Made by a program: the position numbers and the translations under genes
The notes under the pieces: model-generated
What the model was told of the DNA's origin: nothing
The model's input: only the letters and a program-made list of their open reading frames with translations
Databases searched by the model: none
From: Alcanivoracaceae bacterium
Lineage (GTDB): Bacteria; Pseudomonadota; Gammaproteobacteria; Pseudomonadales; Alcanivoracaceae
NCBI GenBank assembly: GCA_027324795.1
Contig: DAHVSB010000002.1
Span: 1-64,000, forward strand
Direction: 5' to 3'
Length of the DNA: 64,000 nucleotides
Part shown: piece after piece, positions 1-10,337 of the stretch
Layout: each line of letters opens with the position of its first letter
Numbering within the stretch: position 1 is the stretch's first letter

Positions 1-941
1 TGTTCACGAAAGCGCACCTCCGATTTAGTTGGGTGCACGTTCACATCCACGAGCGCAGGGTCTAGCTCTAAAAATAACACATAAGCTGGGTGTCGATTTT
101 GGTATAGCACGTCACGATATGCTTGGCGCACAGCGTGACTCACTACGCGGTCGCGCACCACCCGCCCGTTCACATAGAAATATTGCATATCAGCCTGTGA
201 GCGCGAAAAAGTGGGCAGCCCCATCCAGCCATGCAAACGTAAGCCTGAGGCCTCCACATCCACCGCCACGGATTGTTCCATAAATTGCTGACCACACAAA
301 CGTGCGATACGTTGGCTGCGCGCCACCGCCTCTTTAGCTGGAGCAAGCTGGTGAATAACTCGCTGATTGTGTGTCAAACGGAAGCCGGTGTTAAATTCGC
401 TCATGGCGATACGCCGGAAAGCTTCTTCCACGTGACCAAACTCGGTTTTTTCAGTGCGCAAAAACCGACGACGAGCGGGAGTGTTAAAGAACAAGTCGCG
501 CATTTCCACAGTGGTACCCCGCGGGTGGGCCGCCGGCGTAATAGCGGGAGTCATATCGCGCCCTTCAACCTGCACCTGCAGAGCTTGTGGCTGCCCTTCT
601 TCTGCGCTAGTTAAGGTAAGCCGAGACACAGAGCTAATGGCCGCCAATGCTTCGCCACGAAAGCCTAGGCTACCAATGGCCGCTAAATCATCTGCACTGG
701 AAATTTTGCTAGTGGCATGACGGGACAAGGCCAAGGGCAGCTCATCTGGGTGAATGCCTCGACCGTCGTCGCGCACGCGAATCAACCGTACACCGCCCTG
801 CTCCACGTCCACATGAATATTGTTAGCACCGGCATCCAACGCATTTTCTAAGAGCTCCTTAATTACAGAAGCCGGTCGCTCCACCACCTCACCCGCCGCA
901 ATTTGGTTAGCAAGGCGAGGGTCTAGTAATTTAATTCGCAT
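1..941 (-). CDS. mutL: DNA mismatch repair protein MutL (N-terminal part; runs off the left edge)
   Basis: Minus-strand translation from the ATG at 941: [39 protein letters not shown]...DDGRGI...TSKI...[13 protein letters not shown], the GHKL ATPase motifs of MutL. The start overlaps the amiB stop. Confidence 0.95.
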   Translation of the reverse strand, partial: MRIKLLDPRLANQIAAGEVVERPASVIKELLENALDAGANNIHVDVEQGGVRLIRVRDDGRGIHPDELPLALSRHATSKISSADDLAAIGSLGFRGEALAAISSVSRLTLTSAEEGQPQALQVQVEGRDMTPAITPAAHPRGTTVEMRDLFFNTPARRRFLRTEKTEFGHVEEAFRRIAMSEFNTGFRLTHNQRVIHQLAPAKEAVARSQRIARLCGQQFMEQSVAVDVEASGLRLHGWMGLPTFSRSQADMQYFYVNGRVVRDRVVSHAVRQAYRDVLYQNRHPAYVLFLELDPALVDVNVHPTKSEVRFRE

Positions 942-2281
942 TATAAATCCGGTATTTGCAAGGTTTGCCCAACACGAATCATATCGCCTGACAGCTGGTT
1001 TACCTCACGCAAGCGAGCTTCGCTAATGCTATATTGCTGAGCGATATAAGAAAGGGTTTCACCTGATTGTATTTTGTGGGTTATGCGCGTGCCCCCATTT
1101 TCTCTACGCTGGGCGTCAAACCAGGTATCGGGGGTAGGATTATCTTTGAAATACTGATAAATACCATTGCGCAGTGCTCTTGCGAGCTTATCTTGATGCG
1201 CCGCACTCCGCAGTTTGCGTTCTTCTTCACGGTTAGAAATAAAGCCAGTTTCAACCAACACAGATACCATCTTGGGTTCACGTAACACCGCAAAATTAGC
1301 CTCCTCCACAGTGCGCCGCCCACCATGCAAAGGGGTAATATGCCCGAGCTCGCTTAGCAAGTGTTTTCCTAGCACCGCACTATGTGTGAGCACTCCGCGC
1401 ATGCGCAAGTCTGCCAACACGCCCAACAAGCCACTATTGTCTTTCTCTTCTTCATAAATACCGGCAATACGGTCAGAGTTATTTTCTATTTTGGCCAAAT
1501 GTTGCGCTGTGGCACTACTTGCACCATTTTGCGACAAACGAAAAACAGAGGCCCCATAAGCGCGAGCATCCGTAAAAGCATCAGCGTGAATGGATAAAAA
1601 CAAATCAGCATCATGGTCCTCAGCGGCAATACGACGACGTTCAGCCAAGGGCACGTAATAATCGCCATCACGCACTAACACAGGCGTAATGCCGGGCTCT
1701 TTTTTGAGCAAATCATGTAAGCGCTTGGCAATTTGCAACACTACATCTTTTTCTCGCAAGCCCGTGGGCCCCAAGGCGCCTGGGTCTTCACCCCCATGAC
1801 CGGCATCAATAGCCACCACCATTCTGCGCGGCCCCTTAGTGCTTAGCGTTGGAGTCGAGGGTTGTGGCTTAATCGCTTTAGGCTCTTGATCAAACAAGTC
1901 CAATACCAAGCGCCATCCATGCGGCTCTACGGGCTTCAATACATTGGTACGAGGCTTGATGCTTTCGCTCAAGTCAAACACAACTCGCACTCGATTTGCT
2001 TCATGATGACCCACTCGCAACCCTTTTATGGGCGTATCTTTCAGGGCTAGCTTTTGCAAATCATAGCTTAGCTCTACATCCGTTAGGTCTAACACCACGC
2101 GGTCTGGGTTCGTCAGTACAAACACTTTGTGTTCTACATTTTCATTCAAATCAAACACTATGCGCGTGTGGTCGGGCGCGCGGTGCAAGCGCACTGAATC
2201 CACCTGCTGTACAGCATTAGCCCACAGGGGCAAAAGCAGCAATACACTGCTGCACAGGATTGTAATTATTCGATTAATCAC
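941..2281 (-). CDS. amiB: N-acetylmuramoyl-L-alanine amidase, AMIN + Amidase_3 + LysM
   Basis: 446 aa; signal peptide, AMIN-like N-terminus, [15 protein letters not shown] motif, C-terminal LysM ([19 protein letters not shown]). Confidence 0.93.
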   Translation of the reverse strand: MINRIITILCSSVLLLLPLWANAVQQVDSVRLHRAPDHTRIVFDLNENVEHKVFVLTNPDRVVLDLTDVELSYDLQKLALKDTPIKGLRVGHHEANRVRVVFDLSESIKPRTNVLKPVEPHGWRLVLDLFDQEPKAIKPQPSTPTLSTKGPRRMVVAIDAGHGGEDPGALGPTGLREKDVVLQIAKRLHDLLKKEPGITPVLVRDGDYYVPLAERRRIAAEDHDADLFLSIHADAFTDARAYGASVFRLSQNGASSATAQHLAKIENNSDRIAGIYEEEKDNSGLLGVLADLRMRGVLTHSAVLGKHLLSELGHITPLHGGRRTVEEANFAVLREPKMVSVLVETGFISNREEERKLRSAAHQDKLARALRNGIYQYFKDNPTPDTWFDAQRRENGGTRITHKIQSGETLSYIAQQYSISEARLREVNQLSGDMIRVGQTLQIPDL

Positions 2282-2750
2282 TCATGCATTCCCAGTTATG
2301 TGTAGCCGGCCCGCTGATTCGTGCCACTCGCCCTTCGGGCCCCACCTCAATCGTTATTTCAACATCGGCCGTTGGCAATATGCCTTCACCACGCTCCGGC
2401 CATTCAATAAAGCATAGTGCGTTTGCATGAAAATAATCACGCACTCCCATAAACTCTAATTCTTCAGGCTCACTTAAGCGATACAAGTCAAAATGATATA
2501 TTTCTTTATGACCTAATTTATAGGGCTCCACAAGTGTATAAGTGGGGCTCTTTACCGCCCCTTCAAATCCAAAGGCTCGCAAGCAACCACGCACCAATGT
2601 GGTCTTACCTGCTCCCAACTGGCCATGCAAAAACACCACAGCGCCCATGGGTAAACGCTCTGCCAACTTAGCACCCAGTGCCACTGTGGCAGCTTCATTG
2701 TCCGCCAATGTAATAAGAACTTCTTGGCTCACTTGGGTAATGCCTCCCAT
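2274..2750 (-). CDS. tsaE: tRNA threonylcarbamoyladenosine biosynthesis protein TsaE
   Basis: 158 aa; Walker A GQLGAGKTTLVRG, SPTYTLVEPY, HFDLYRL motifs; located beside amiB/mutL. Confidence 0.93.
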   Translation of the reverse strand: MGGITQVSQEVLITLADNEAATVALGAKLAERLPMGAVVFLHGQLGAGKTTLVRGCLRAFGFEGAVKSPTYTLVEPYKLGHKEIYHFDLYRLSEPEELEFMGVRDYFHANALCFIEWPERGEGILPTADVEITIEVGPEGRVARISGPATHNWECMSD

Positions 2751-4207
2751 AATGTTGCAATAACTTCTGTAGGCAAAAGCCCCACTTGGCCTTTACCACG
2801 TGCAAGCAAATCCGCTGTATGTCCGTGCCACCAAGCCCCCAAAAAAGCAGCCTCATCCGCAGCTATGCCCTGAGCTAACATAGCGCCAATGATACCACTA
2901 AGCACATCGCCCATACCGGCCACTGCCATACCTGGGTTACCGCAATCAAGCACCAAAGGCGGCGCTTCCTGCCGTGACACCAAGGTCCCATTGCCCTTTA
3001 AGACTACTGTTGCCTGCAGTTTGTTCATTAAGTCTTGTAAAGCCTGAAATCGGTGCTGCTGAACCTGGTCTGCCCGCTGACCAAGCAAACGTGCCGCCTC
3101 CCCTGGGTGGGGCGTAAATACAGTAGCAGCAGCACGTGGGTGCGGCGTTAGGCGCTGGCACCAATTAATGCCATCAGCATCGCACAGCAAGGGCTTTGAG
3201 GTAGCAAAGGCTTGCTCAAACAACGCTTGCCCCCAAGCCTGCTGTCCTAGGCCAGGCCCTAGCACCACAGCGTCCGCGCTCTCAAGCCATGATTGTATGC
3301 TTTCGCCATCCTCGACACCGTGCACCATTAACTCGGGTTGATGAGCTAAAAAGCCATTTAAGTGAGTGTTGCGGGTTAATACAGTCACCTTACCAGCACC
3401 AGCATGCAAAGCTGCGCTGGCAGCCAACAATGCCGCCCCGCCCATACCGTGATCACCACCAATCACAAGCAAATGTCCATGGCTACCTTTATGACTATGA
3501 ATGGGCCGCGGGGGAAGAAACGGGCTGTGCTGGGCCACGACGCGCACTGCCTTAGGCATAGCTTGCTCTGTGTTCACCGTTAAAGGCTCTAGGTTCATAC
3601 TCCCGCAATAATGGGCCGCCGTCCCCGTGGTATGCCCTAAACGGTAGCCGATGAACACCACAGTATGTTGAGCTACTATTGTGGGCTTGTGCAGCTGCCC
3701 TGTATCTGCATTCATACCCGTGGGCACATCCACTGCTAGCACGGGCACATCCGCGGTATTTATTGCTTTAATAGCGCGACAATAATCGGCGGGCAATGCG
3801 CCAGCCCTTATGCCATTACCTAGCATAGCGTCAACCACTAATTGAGCAGAGCACAGCGCTTGCTCAAGAGTACAGAACTCAAGGCCAAGCTCTAAACACG
3901 CTTCTTTCATGCGCTGCATGGAGGCCGTGCCTGTTCGTTCTTGGCCTAACGCCACTAGCAACACGCTAACGCCTGCCCCATGCAGCTCTTGCGCTAAGCT
4001 ATAGCCATCTGCGCCGTTATTTCCGCTGCCACAAAAAATGGCCACGCGCTGAGCTTGTGGCCATAATTTTTGAATTTGCTGTGCAAGTGCAACCCCTGCT
4101 TGTTTCACTAATGCATCTGCATCGGAGAGTCGTGCTAAGGTTTGTTCCTCAAGGGCCTTAACGGTAGCTGCTGAAAAAACAGGTTGAGTAACAAAAGAGG
4201 CAAGCAT
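2729..4207 (-). CDS. nnrDE: Bifunctional NAD(P)H-hydrate epimerase / ADP-dependent NAD(P)H-hydrate dehydratase
   Basis: 492 aa; N-terminal FCGSGNNGADGY epimerase motif, C-terminal VLGPGLG, TPHPGEAARLL, GNPGMAVAGMGDVLSGIIGAMLAQG dehydratase motifs. Confidence 0.92.
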   Translation of the reverse strand: MLASFVTQPVFSAATVKALEEQTLARLSDADALVKQAGVALAQQIQKLWPQAQRVAIFCGSGNNGADGYSLAQELHGAGVSVLLVALGQERTGTASMQRMKEACLELGLEFCTLEQALCSAQLVVDAMLGNGIRAGALPADYCRAIKAINTADVPVLAVDVPTGMNADTGQLHKPTIVAQHTVVFIGYRLGHTTGTAAHYCGSMNLEPLTVNTEQAMPKAVRVVAQHSPFLPPRPIHSHKGSHGHLLVIGGDHGMGGAALLAASAALHAGAGKVTVLTRNTHLNGFLAHQPELMVHGVEDGESIQSWLESADAVVLGPGLGQQAWGQALFEQAFATSKPLLCDADGINWCQRLTPHPRAAATVFTPHPGEAARLLGQRADQVQQHRFQALQDLMNKLQATVVLKGNGTLVSRQEAPPLVLDCGNPGMAVAGMGDVLSGIIGAMLAQGIAADEAAFLGAWWHGHTADLLARGKGQVGLLPTEVIATLWEALPK

Positions 4208-4608
4208 TACTCCTCCTCATCAATAAACTCCAAAATCAAAGAGCCTACCATTTCACGCACTTCATCAATTTCCACATTGCGGTCTTCTTCGGCACAGCTG
4301 TACGTAAACACCACAGCTAAACGGTCTGCAGCAAGATACCAAAACTGCCAGTACTCACCTTCTTCTCTTAGCGTATAAAGGGTGCCGCTAAAGTCACCGA
4401 TTTCGATGGGCGAGCTTTCTTCGTTGCTAGCAATATGCTCCTGTGCTAGCTCTGCCAAATCCTCAGCAGTGACCTCTTCATCTTGCTCGTAGCTCACCAC
4501 CTGCAGTACACCCACGCCTTCTGGGCGCACAAACACAGCGACATCACCGTGCTCTCTTGCTTCCCACCCTTCCAATACATCAATTGACCAAGCAATGGCT
4601 GTTGTCAT
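4207..4608 (-). CDS. Hypothetical acidic 133-aa protein (function unknown)
   Basis: Intact ORF adjacent to nnrDE on the same strand; very acidic C-terminus (LILEFIDEEE). Confidence 0.7.
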   Translation of the reverse strand: MTTAIAWSIDVLEGWEAREHGDVAVFVRPEGVGVLQVVSYEQDEEVTAEDLAELAQEHIASNEESSPIEIGDFSGTLYTLREEGEYWQFWYLAADRLAVVFTYSCAEEDRNVEIDEVREMVGSLILEFIDEEE

Positions 4609-4777
4609 GCTATTACCCTTATGTGTTTCATTTCTGGCAAGACGAGGCGCTCAGGTTTTGGCAACTCGCAATACGATTGTGGCTAAGAATACAGCGCTAC
4701 CAAAGTCATAGCCACCTTTAGCGGGTGATTTCGGTGTTTTTTATTAATTTATTCGTCGCTGCGGGTGAGTAAAAACA

Positions 4778-4808
4778 AAAGGGCTAGCTTTTCAGCCAGC
4801 CCTTTTTT
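4778..4808. terminator. Bidirectional intrinsic terminator downstream of the desaturase gene
   Basis: AAAAGGGCTAGC-TTTTCA-GCCAGCCCTTTTTT: hairpin flanked by A/T runs on both strands. Confidence 0.75.
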
Positions 4809-4822
4809 GCGGATTTGTGTAC

Positions 4823-5935
4823 TTATTTTTCAGTGACTAACTCTGCGCTTGTTTTGCTCACTTCGCTTGGGAAGGCATGGCGCAAAATTCGCCAAATCAC
4901 TTGCCCGAACTGCTTCCATAAGGGACCCGTATTGTAGTGTTGGTCATAACGCTTGCAAATTGCCCGCACCTCTTCTCCCATTTCCGCATAACGGCACGCA
5001 GGTATATCTGGAAATAAATGATGCTCAATTTGGTGACTCAAGTTGCCTGAAAGCAAATGAAACCAACGCCCGCCTGTGAGATTAGATGAACCTCTTAGTT
5101 GGCGCAGATACCAGTGGCCACGGCTCTCATCTTCTAGTACTGACTTTTCGAAGAGTTCCACATCAGCAGTAAAGTGGCCACAGAAAATAATCATATAGGT
5201 CCATAGATTACGCAGGCCATTAGCCACTAAGTTACCTAGCAGCACGGGCATTACTGGCACAAACAGGATTAACGCAATTGCGGGAAAAATCACATAATCC
5301 TTAAGCAACTGGTGCTTGATTTTATTACCTGTGGGTTTGAACTCTTCATACAATTGTTTGCCAGTAATGCGACCAATAAAATAACGGCCGATACGTAAAC
5401 GCTGAATAGCCACACCCCACTGAAACAACAATGCAAAAATCACGGCAAAAAACGGTTGAAATAAATTCACCGGATGCCATTTTTGCTCAGGGAACAAACG
5501 CAACACACCATAACCAATATCGTCATCCACCCCTTTTACGTTGGTATAGGTATGATGTTTATAGTTATGGGTGTAACGCCAGTTATCGCTGGTGCCCACC
5601 ACATCCCATTCGTAATCTTGACCGTTAAAGCGCGGGTCGTTCATCCAATCGTACTGACCATGCATTACGTTGTGGCCCAGCTCCATGTTCTCAACAATTT
5701 TTGCTAAAGCTAATAACAGGGTGCCGAGAACCCATGCAGGCCAAAACCAACCCAAAAACAACAAACCCCGCCCCGCTGCGCTGCTATAACGCACCAAACG
5801 CCAGATGCGCTTAATGTAAGCCGCTTCTTTGGCGCCTAAATCGGCCCTCACGCTAGCTTGCAACGCATCGAGCTCTTCGCCAAAGGCCTGCAATTCTTGG
5901 GGGGACAAAGTTCTACTTTTACTAGTACGACTCAT
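4823..5935 (-). CDS. Membrane fatty acid desaturase
   Basis: 370 aa with three histidine boxes (HNVMH, HNYKHH, HQIEHH) and hydrophobic segments. Confidence 0.9.
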   Translation of the reverse strand: MSRTSKSRTLSPQELQAFGEELDALQASVRADLGAKEAAYIKRIWRLVRYSSAAGRGLLFLGWFWPAWVLGTLLLALAKIVENMELGHNVMHGQYDWMNDPRFNGQDYEWDVVGTSDNWRYTHNYKHHTYTNVKGVDDDIGYGVLRLFPEQKWHPVNLFQPFFAVIFALLFQWGVAIQRLRIGRYFIGRITGKQLYEEFKPTGNKIKHQLLKDYVIFPAIALILFVPVMPVLLGNLVANGLRNLWTYMIIFCGHFTADVELFEKSVLEDESRGHWYLRQLRGSSNLTGGRWFHLLSGNLSHQIEHHLFPDIPACRYAEMGEEVRAICKRYDQHYNTGPLWKQFGQVIWRILRHAFPSEVSKTSAELVTEK

Positions 5936-5947
5936 GAGCCTTCCACT

Positions 5948-7009
5948 TTATAAATTCAAATGTATATCGGAAACCGCTTGGTTTACACAAAGCTGCACAA
6001 CACCATCACCACTAGCAGTATTATTTGACACTAAGTGTTCCGTTGTGCCTTCAAGACGCTGACAGCTACAGGTATTACAAATACCTCGGCGACAACCAAA
6101 AGGCACCTCAATACCCGCTTCTTCTAAACCTTCTAGCAAGGTTTTGTTCGCCGCCACCGCCACAGTTTTGCCACTTTTCACCAATGTGACCGAATGTGTG
6201 CCAAGGGCATCCTTTGCTTGCGCTTCTTGGTGAGTTTCGCTGTGCCAAGCTGCTACATGAGGTTGTAACTCTTGGGTGCTTTGCACAAAGCCAAAGGGAC
6301 CACAAACCAACACTTGCGCCTCAGCAAGGCCATCCTGTCCATGGATAAATTCTTGAGCTTGAAATCGCCCCTGCTGCTCGCCCTCTAGTAGTGTTGCTTC
6401 TTGGGTGAGATAAGGCACAAAATTGAAGTTTTTCGCTGTTTCTGCCCAAGCCCTGAATTCATCAACAAAACACAGCTGCTCACGCTTGGCTGCCCAGTAG
6501 TGCAAAGCAACTGGGGCTTGGTGCAATGAATCAGCCAACAAATGAGTTAGCAAACTGTACATGGGTGTAATGCCTGACCCTGCTGCAAGCAGCAACAACG
6601 GTTGAGTTTTATCGAGTTGATGGAAAGCACCCGTGGGTTCGCCAAGCTCTACGGTTTGCCCCGAAGTTAAAACGTCATGAATCCACTCACTCACCCTACC
6701 CCCTTCGACGCGCTTCACAGTAATGAGCAAATTACCGTTCGCTAATTGGGTTGGGCTGTAATAGCGTTTGTGGCGCACACCATCAATGGTAACCACCACA
6801 CTCATATGCTGACCTGGATGACACAGCGGCACATGGCGATTGGGTTGTAGCTCTATGGCCACCGCATCGGCAGCCACTTTTTTTCGTGCCTTTACTAAGG
6901 CATAAGCACGACTCAAGGACCAGTGCGGTCGTACGTGCTGCAGCCAAAAATCAGCGGCCTCTGTGTTCCACCACGAAAATCGGTTTTTTTGTTGTGGCAT
7001 TAACGCCAT
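5948..7009 (-). CDS. Ferredoxin reductase (FAD/NAD-binding + C-terminal 2Fe-2S), likely electron donor for the desaturase
   Basis: Likely start at 7009 (MALMPQQKNRFSWW). GSGITPMYSLL flavin reductase motif and C-terminal FGCRRGICNTCSC 2Fe-2S motif. The track start at 7231 overlaps the FabR gene and is unlikely. Confidence 0.88.
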   Translation of the reverse strand: MALMPQQKNRFSWWNTEAADFWLQHVRPHWSLSRAYALVKARKKVAADAVAIELQPNRHVPLCHPGQHMSVVVTIDGVRHKRYYSPTQLANGNLLITVKRVEGGRVSEWIHDVLTSGQTVELGEPTGAFHQLDKTQPLLLLAAGSGITPMYSLLTHLLADSLHQAPVALHYWAAKREQLCFVDEFRAWAETAKNFNFVPYLTQEATLLEGEQQGRFQAQEFIHGQDGLAEAQVLVCGPFGFVQSTQELQPHVAAWHSETHQEAQAKDALGTHSVTLVKSGKTVAVAANKTLLEGLEEAGIEVPFGCRRGICNTCSCQRLEGTTEHLVSNNTASGDGVVQLCVNQAVSDIHLNL

Positions 7010-7035
7010 AGTCTTTCTCACCTTGATATTTTCGC

Positions 7036-7066
7036 GCATTATACACATGTATAGACAAGTGTCTAG
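7036..7066. promoter_or_regulatory. Candidate sigma70-like promoter (minus strand) overlapped by a dyad operator
   Basis: Minus strand TAGACA (7065-7060) - 16 nt - TATAAT (7043-7038). Dyad ACACATGTATAGACAAGTGT at 7043-7062 has 16/20 positions self-complementary. Confidence 0.6.
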
Positions 7067-7126
7067 AGGGCAAATCAAACAAATATAAGGTATGATTTTG
7101 CTACCGTATTTTTTTGAGCCCTTGCT

Positions 7127-7771
7127 ATGCCGAAACCCACAGCCGTTACCCCGCGCCCGCACCAAGGCCGCCGCGCTACTATTAATAGTGAAGATTTGCT
7201 CACCGCCGCTCTTACCTTGGTCGGCCCACACCGCAGTATTTCTACGCTAAGTTTACGTGAAGTGGCCCGCGAAGCTGGCATAGCGCCCAATAGTTTTTAT
7301 CGGCACTTTCGAGATATTGATGAACTAGCGGTGGCCCTCATTGAAAAAGCCGGTACGGCTTTGCGAGTCATTATTCGAGAAGCACGCTTAAGGGCGGCGC
7401 AAGAGCGCAGCGTAGTAAGAAGCTCAGTGGAAGTGTTTATTCAGCAGTTGCAAACTGGTGAAAACTATTTACACCTGTTACTTCGCGAGGGCACAGTGGG
7501 CTCAGACGCATTCAAAGAAGCGGTGGAAAAGCAGCTGCACTATTTTGAAGAAGAGTTGTGTGTGGACTTGGTGCGTTTAGCAGAACTCAAAGGCACTGGC
7601 ATTCATCGCCCCGATTTAGTGGCCAGAGCCATCACCCGACTTGTGTTTGCCGTGGGTGGGTCCGCTATGGATTTACCCGTTAGCGAGCACGAGCGAATTA
7701 TTGATGAATTGGCCACCATGGTGCGCATGATTATTCGCGGCACACAGGCCATGGCGGCCGAACAAGATTAA
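7127..7771 (+). CDS. fabR: TetR-family transcriptional regulator, FabR/DesT-like
   Basis: 214 aa; HTH region [36 protein letters not shown] typical of FabR; divergent from desaturase/reductase genes. Confidence 0.85.
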   Translation: MPKPTAVTPRPHQGRRATINSEDLLTAALTLVGPHRSISTLSLREVAREAGIAPNSFYRHFRDIDELAVALIEKAGTALRVIIREARLRAAQERSVVRSSVEVFIQQLQTGENYLHLLLREGTVGSDAFKEAVEKQLHYFEEELCVDLVRLAELKGTGIHRPDLVARAITRLVFAVGGSAMDLPVSEHERIIDELATMVRMIIRGTQAMAAEQD

Positions 7772-8316
7772 GGCACAGCAATAAAATGCTGGCGATAATG
7801 ACGCAGCTCTTCAATGGAATCTTGAATATCTTCCAAGGCTTTGTGACTGCTGCTTTTCTTCACCCCCTCTAGCACGTCTGGCGCCCAGCGTCGCGCTAGC
7901 TCTTTAAGAGTCGAAACATCCAAGTTTCGATAATGAAAATACGCCTCGAGCTTGGGCATATAACGCCACAAAAAGCGGCGGTCTTGGCAAATACTGTTAC
8001 CACAGATAGGGGATGCGCCTGGCTCCACCCACTGAGCTAAAAACTCAAGGGTTTGCGCCTCCACCTGGGCTTCATTCAAAGTACTTTGCTTAACGCGCTC
8101 CACCAGCCCTGATTCGCCATGGGTGCGTGTATTCCACTCGTCCATGCCAGCTAACACCTCATCACTCTGATGCACTGCTAACACTGGGCCTTGAGCAAGC
8201 TCATTTAAGTTTTTATCGGTCACAATGGTGGCAATTTCAATGATTTTATCGGTATCAGGGTTTAGTCCTGTCATTTCCAAATCAATCCAAATTAAATTCT
8301 CAGCTTTATTCAACAC
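7768..8316 (-). CDS. orn: Oligoribonuclease
   Basis: 182 aa; [28 protein letters not shown], DEDDh exonuclease; next to rsgA. Confidence 0.96.
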   Translation of the reverse strand: MLNKAENLIWIDLEMTGLNPDTDKIIEIATIVTDKNLNELAQGPVLAVHQSDEVLAGMDEWNTRTHGESGLVERVKQSTLNEAQVEAQTLEFLAQWVEPGASPICGNSICQDRRFLWRYMPKLEAYFHYRNLDVSTLKELARRWAPDVLEGVKKSSSHKALEDIQDSIEELRHYRQHFIAVP

Positions 8317-8467
8317 AACACCCCTTTCATCAAACCAATAAACAACAAGAGGCTATTGTGCCATTGTTCTAAAATGCTTGCCGAATAAGTTAAAGCGCAG
8401 CCTTAATGCAACGTCTCGTGCTATGATTGCGCCGTAGCAATTATCACCTAAAGGAAACAAGGTTTTA

Positions 8468-9502
8468 ATGAGTAAACGTCAGCTCAACCGCCGCCAGCGT
8501 TGGCGCATTGAAAAAATACAACAAGAACGCCTTGCTCGCGCTGCTAAAAAACAACATCAAGCAGAAGCGGATATTGCCCATGATCTAGAACCACCACAAA
8601 CAGGTTTATTGGTGGCACACCATGGGCAAAAAGTGCTGATTGAAGCTGAAGATGGCAACCGCCATGTGTGTCACTTCCGCGCCAACCTACTCCATATGGT
8701 GGTAGGTGACGAAGTCATCTGGCAGGCCCCAAAAAGCCCCGGTGATGGTGTGGTCGTGGCCCTTGCAGAGCGCAAGACGGTGCTTAAACGCCCCGACTAT
8801 TATGGCCGCCTTAAGCCGGTAGCCGCCAATATAGACCAAATTTTTATTACCTTTGCTCCCGCGCCCATTCCTTCCACTCAGCTCATTGACCGCTATTTAG
8901 TGGCTGCGGAACTCGCCGGCATTACCCCTGTGTTGCTACTCAATAAAGCCGACCTGATTGATCCCGAGCTTGAAGAGTACTTTGCCGAAACAGAGCGCAT
9001 GTACCGTCACTTGGGTTACGATGTGTTGCGAGCATCAGCCACTAGCGCCACCGGATTAGAAACTTTGCATCAGCGTCTCAAAGGTAAAACCAGTGCCTTT
9101 GTGGGGCAATCAGGGGTGGGCAAATCCTCGTTAGTTAACGCCCTGCTGCCCGAGGCAAATCTCAATACTCAAGGGCTTTCTAGTACAAGTGGTTTAGGGC
9201 AGCACACCACCACCACGGCGCTACTGTTTCATTTACCCAAAGGCGGGCGGCTCATTGATTCTCCCGGTATTCGCGAGTTCGGCCTGTGGCATATTAATGA
9301 ACACGAGCTGTTAGCCGGTTATCCCGAGCTTGCCAACCTCGCTGGCGAATGCCGTTTTCGTAATTGTACTCATCGACACGAACCCGGCTGCGCATGGCAA
9401 AATGCCGTAGCAGAAGGCAAGGTGCACGCAGAGCGCTTGGATAACTTTTTTCGCATTGCAGACACATTAGATTCCCATCAGCGACAACGCTATCACGATT
9501 GA
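8468..9502 (+). CDS. rsgA: Small ribosomal subunit biogenesis GTPase RsgA
   Basis: 344 aa; circularly permuted GTPase motifs LNKADL, GQSGVGKSSLVNAL, DSPGIREFGL, Zn-binding CRFRNCTHRHEPGC. Confidence 0.96.
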   Translation: MSKRQLNRRQRWRIEKIQQERLARAAKKQHQAEADIAHDLEPPQTGLLVAHHGQKVLIEAEDGNRHVCHFRANLLHMVVGDEVIWQAPKSPGDGVVVALAERKTVLKRPDYYGRLKPVAANIDQIFITFAPAPIPSTQLIDRYLVAAELAGITPVLLLNKADLIDPELEEYFAETERMYRHLGYDVLRASATSATGLETLHQRLKGKTSAFVGQSGVGKSSLVNALLPEANLNTQGLSSTSGLGQHTTTTALLFHLPKGGRLIDSPGIREFGLWHINEHELLAGYPELANLAGECRFRNCTHRHEPGCAWQNAVAEGKVHAERLDNFFRIADTLDSHQRQRYHD

Positions 9503-9509
9503 GGTATGT

Positions 9510-10337
9510 ATGAGCCAATCCTATTCCCTATTACTTGAACCCGAGCAAGTGGTAGAGCTACTTGAGCAGCCCCACGTTAAAATCATCGATTTAAGCCGAC
9601 CCGAAACCCACGCTGAAGGTCACGTACCTGGTGCTCTGCATGTTTTACCACTGCAAACTCAAGCTGGTACTCCGCCAGCACCGGGCTTGCCACCAAGCCA
9701 CGAACAAATTACCGCGCTCTATCAGGAACTTGGCCTCACAGCGGGGCACCATGTGATTGCCTATGATGACGAGGGCGGGGGCTGGGCCGCACGGTTTTTG
9801 TGGTTACTTGATTGTATTGGTCACCACAATTACAGCTATATGAATGGCGGCATTCACAGCTGGCGTGCTGCAGAGCTTCCCCTCGAAACCGAAATTAACA
9901 CTTGCGAACCTTCTGAAACCGAGGTAAGTCAAAACCTAGGCCATGCCTTTATTAGTTTGGAAGAGGTATTAGAACGCTACCAAAACGAAGATGTGGTGCT
10001 ATGGGATGCTCGCTCACGGGATGAGTTTGAGGGAGTGCGCTCCTACACACCTAAAGCAGGGCATATTCCAGGTGCCATTCACTACGAATGGACACAACCC
10101 ATGGATATGAACCGGCAGCTGCGTTTACGGGATTTAGGTGTGCTCCGCGAAGAGCTTGCTAGCATGGGCATTACCTCCGACAAAGAAGTTATCACCTACT
10201 GCCACAGCCACCATCGCTCTGCTTTTGCTTGGTTGGTGGGCAAAGTGCTGGGCTTTCCTAACGTTCGTGGATTTGCAGGTTCATGGTCCCAGTGGGGCAC
10301 ACATCCAGATACCCCAGTTCACAAGGAGTTTTCTTAA
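9510..10337 (+). CDS. Sulfurtransferase (tandem rhodanese)
   Basis: 275 aa; two rhodanese domains, C-terminal active-site loop YCHSHHRSAFAW; the N-terminal domain lacks the Cys. Confidence 0.88.
   Translation: MSQSYSLLLEPEQVVELLEQPHVKIIDLSRPETHAEGHVPGALHVLPLQTQAGTPPAPGLPPSHEQITALYQELGLTAGHHVIAYDDEGGGWAARFLWLLDCIGHHNYSYMNGGIHSWRAAELPLETEINTCEPSETEVSQNLGHAFISLEEVLERYQNEDVVLWDARSRDEFEGVRSYTPKAGHIPGAIHYEWTQPMDMNRQLRLRDLGVLREELASMGITSDKEVITYCHSHHRSAFAWLVGKVLGFPNVRGFAGSWSQWGTHPDTPVHKEFS

Noticed and set aside
5948-7231. Track-defined N-terminal extension of the ferredoxin reductase to 7231
   Set aside because: The extension overlaps the promoter/operator region and the divergent FabR gene; the ATG at 7009 fits family length and the promoter.
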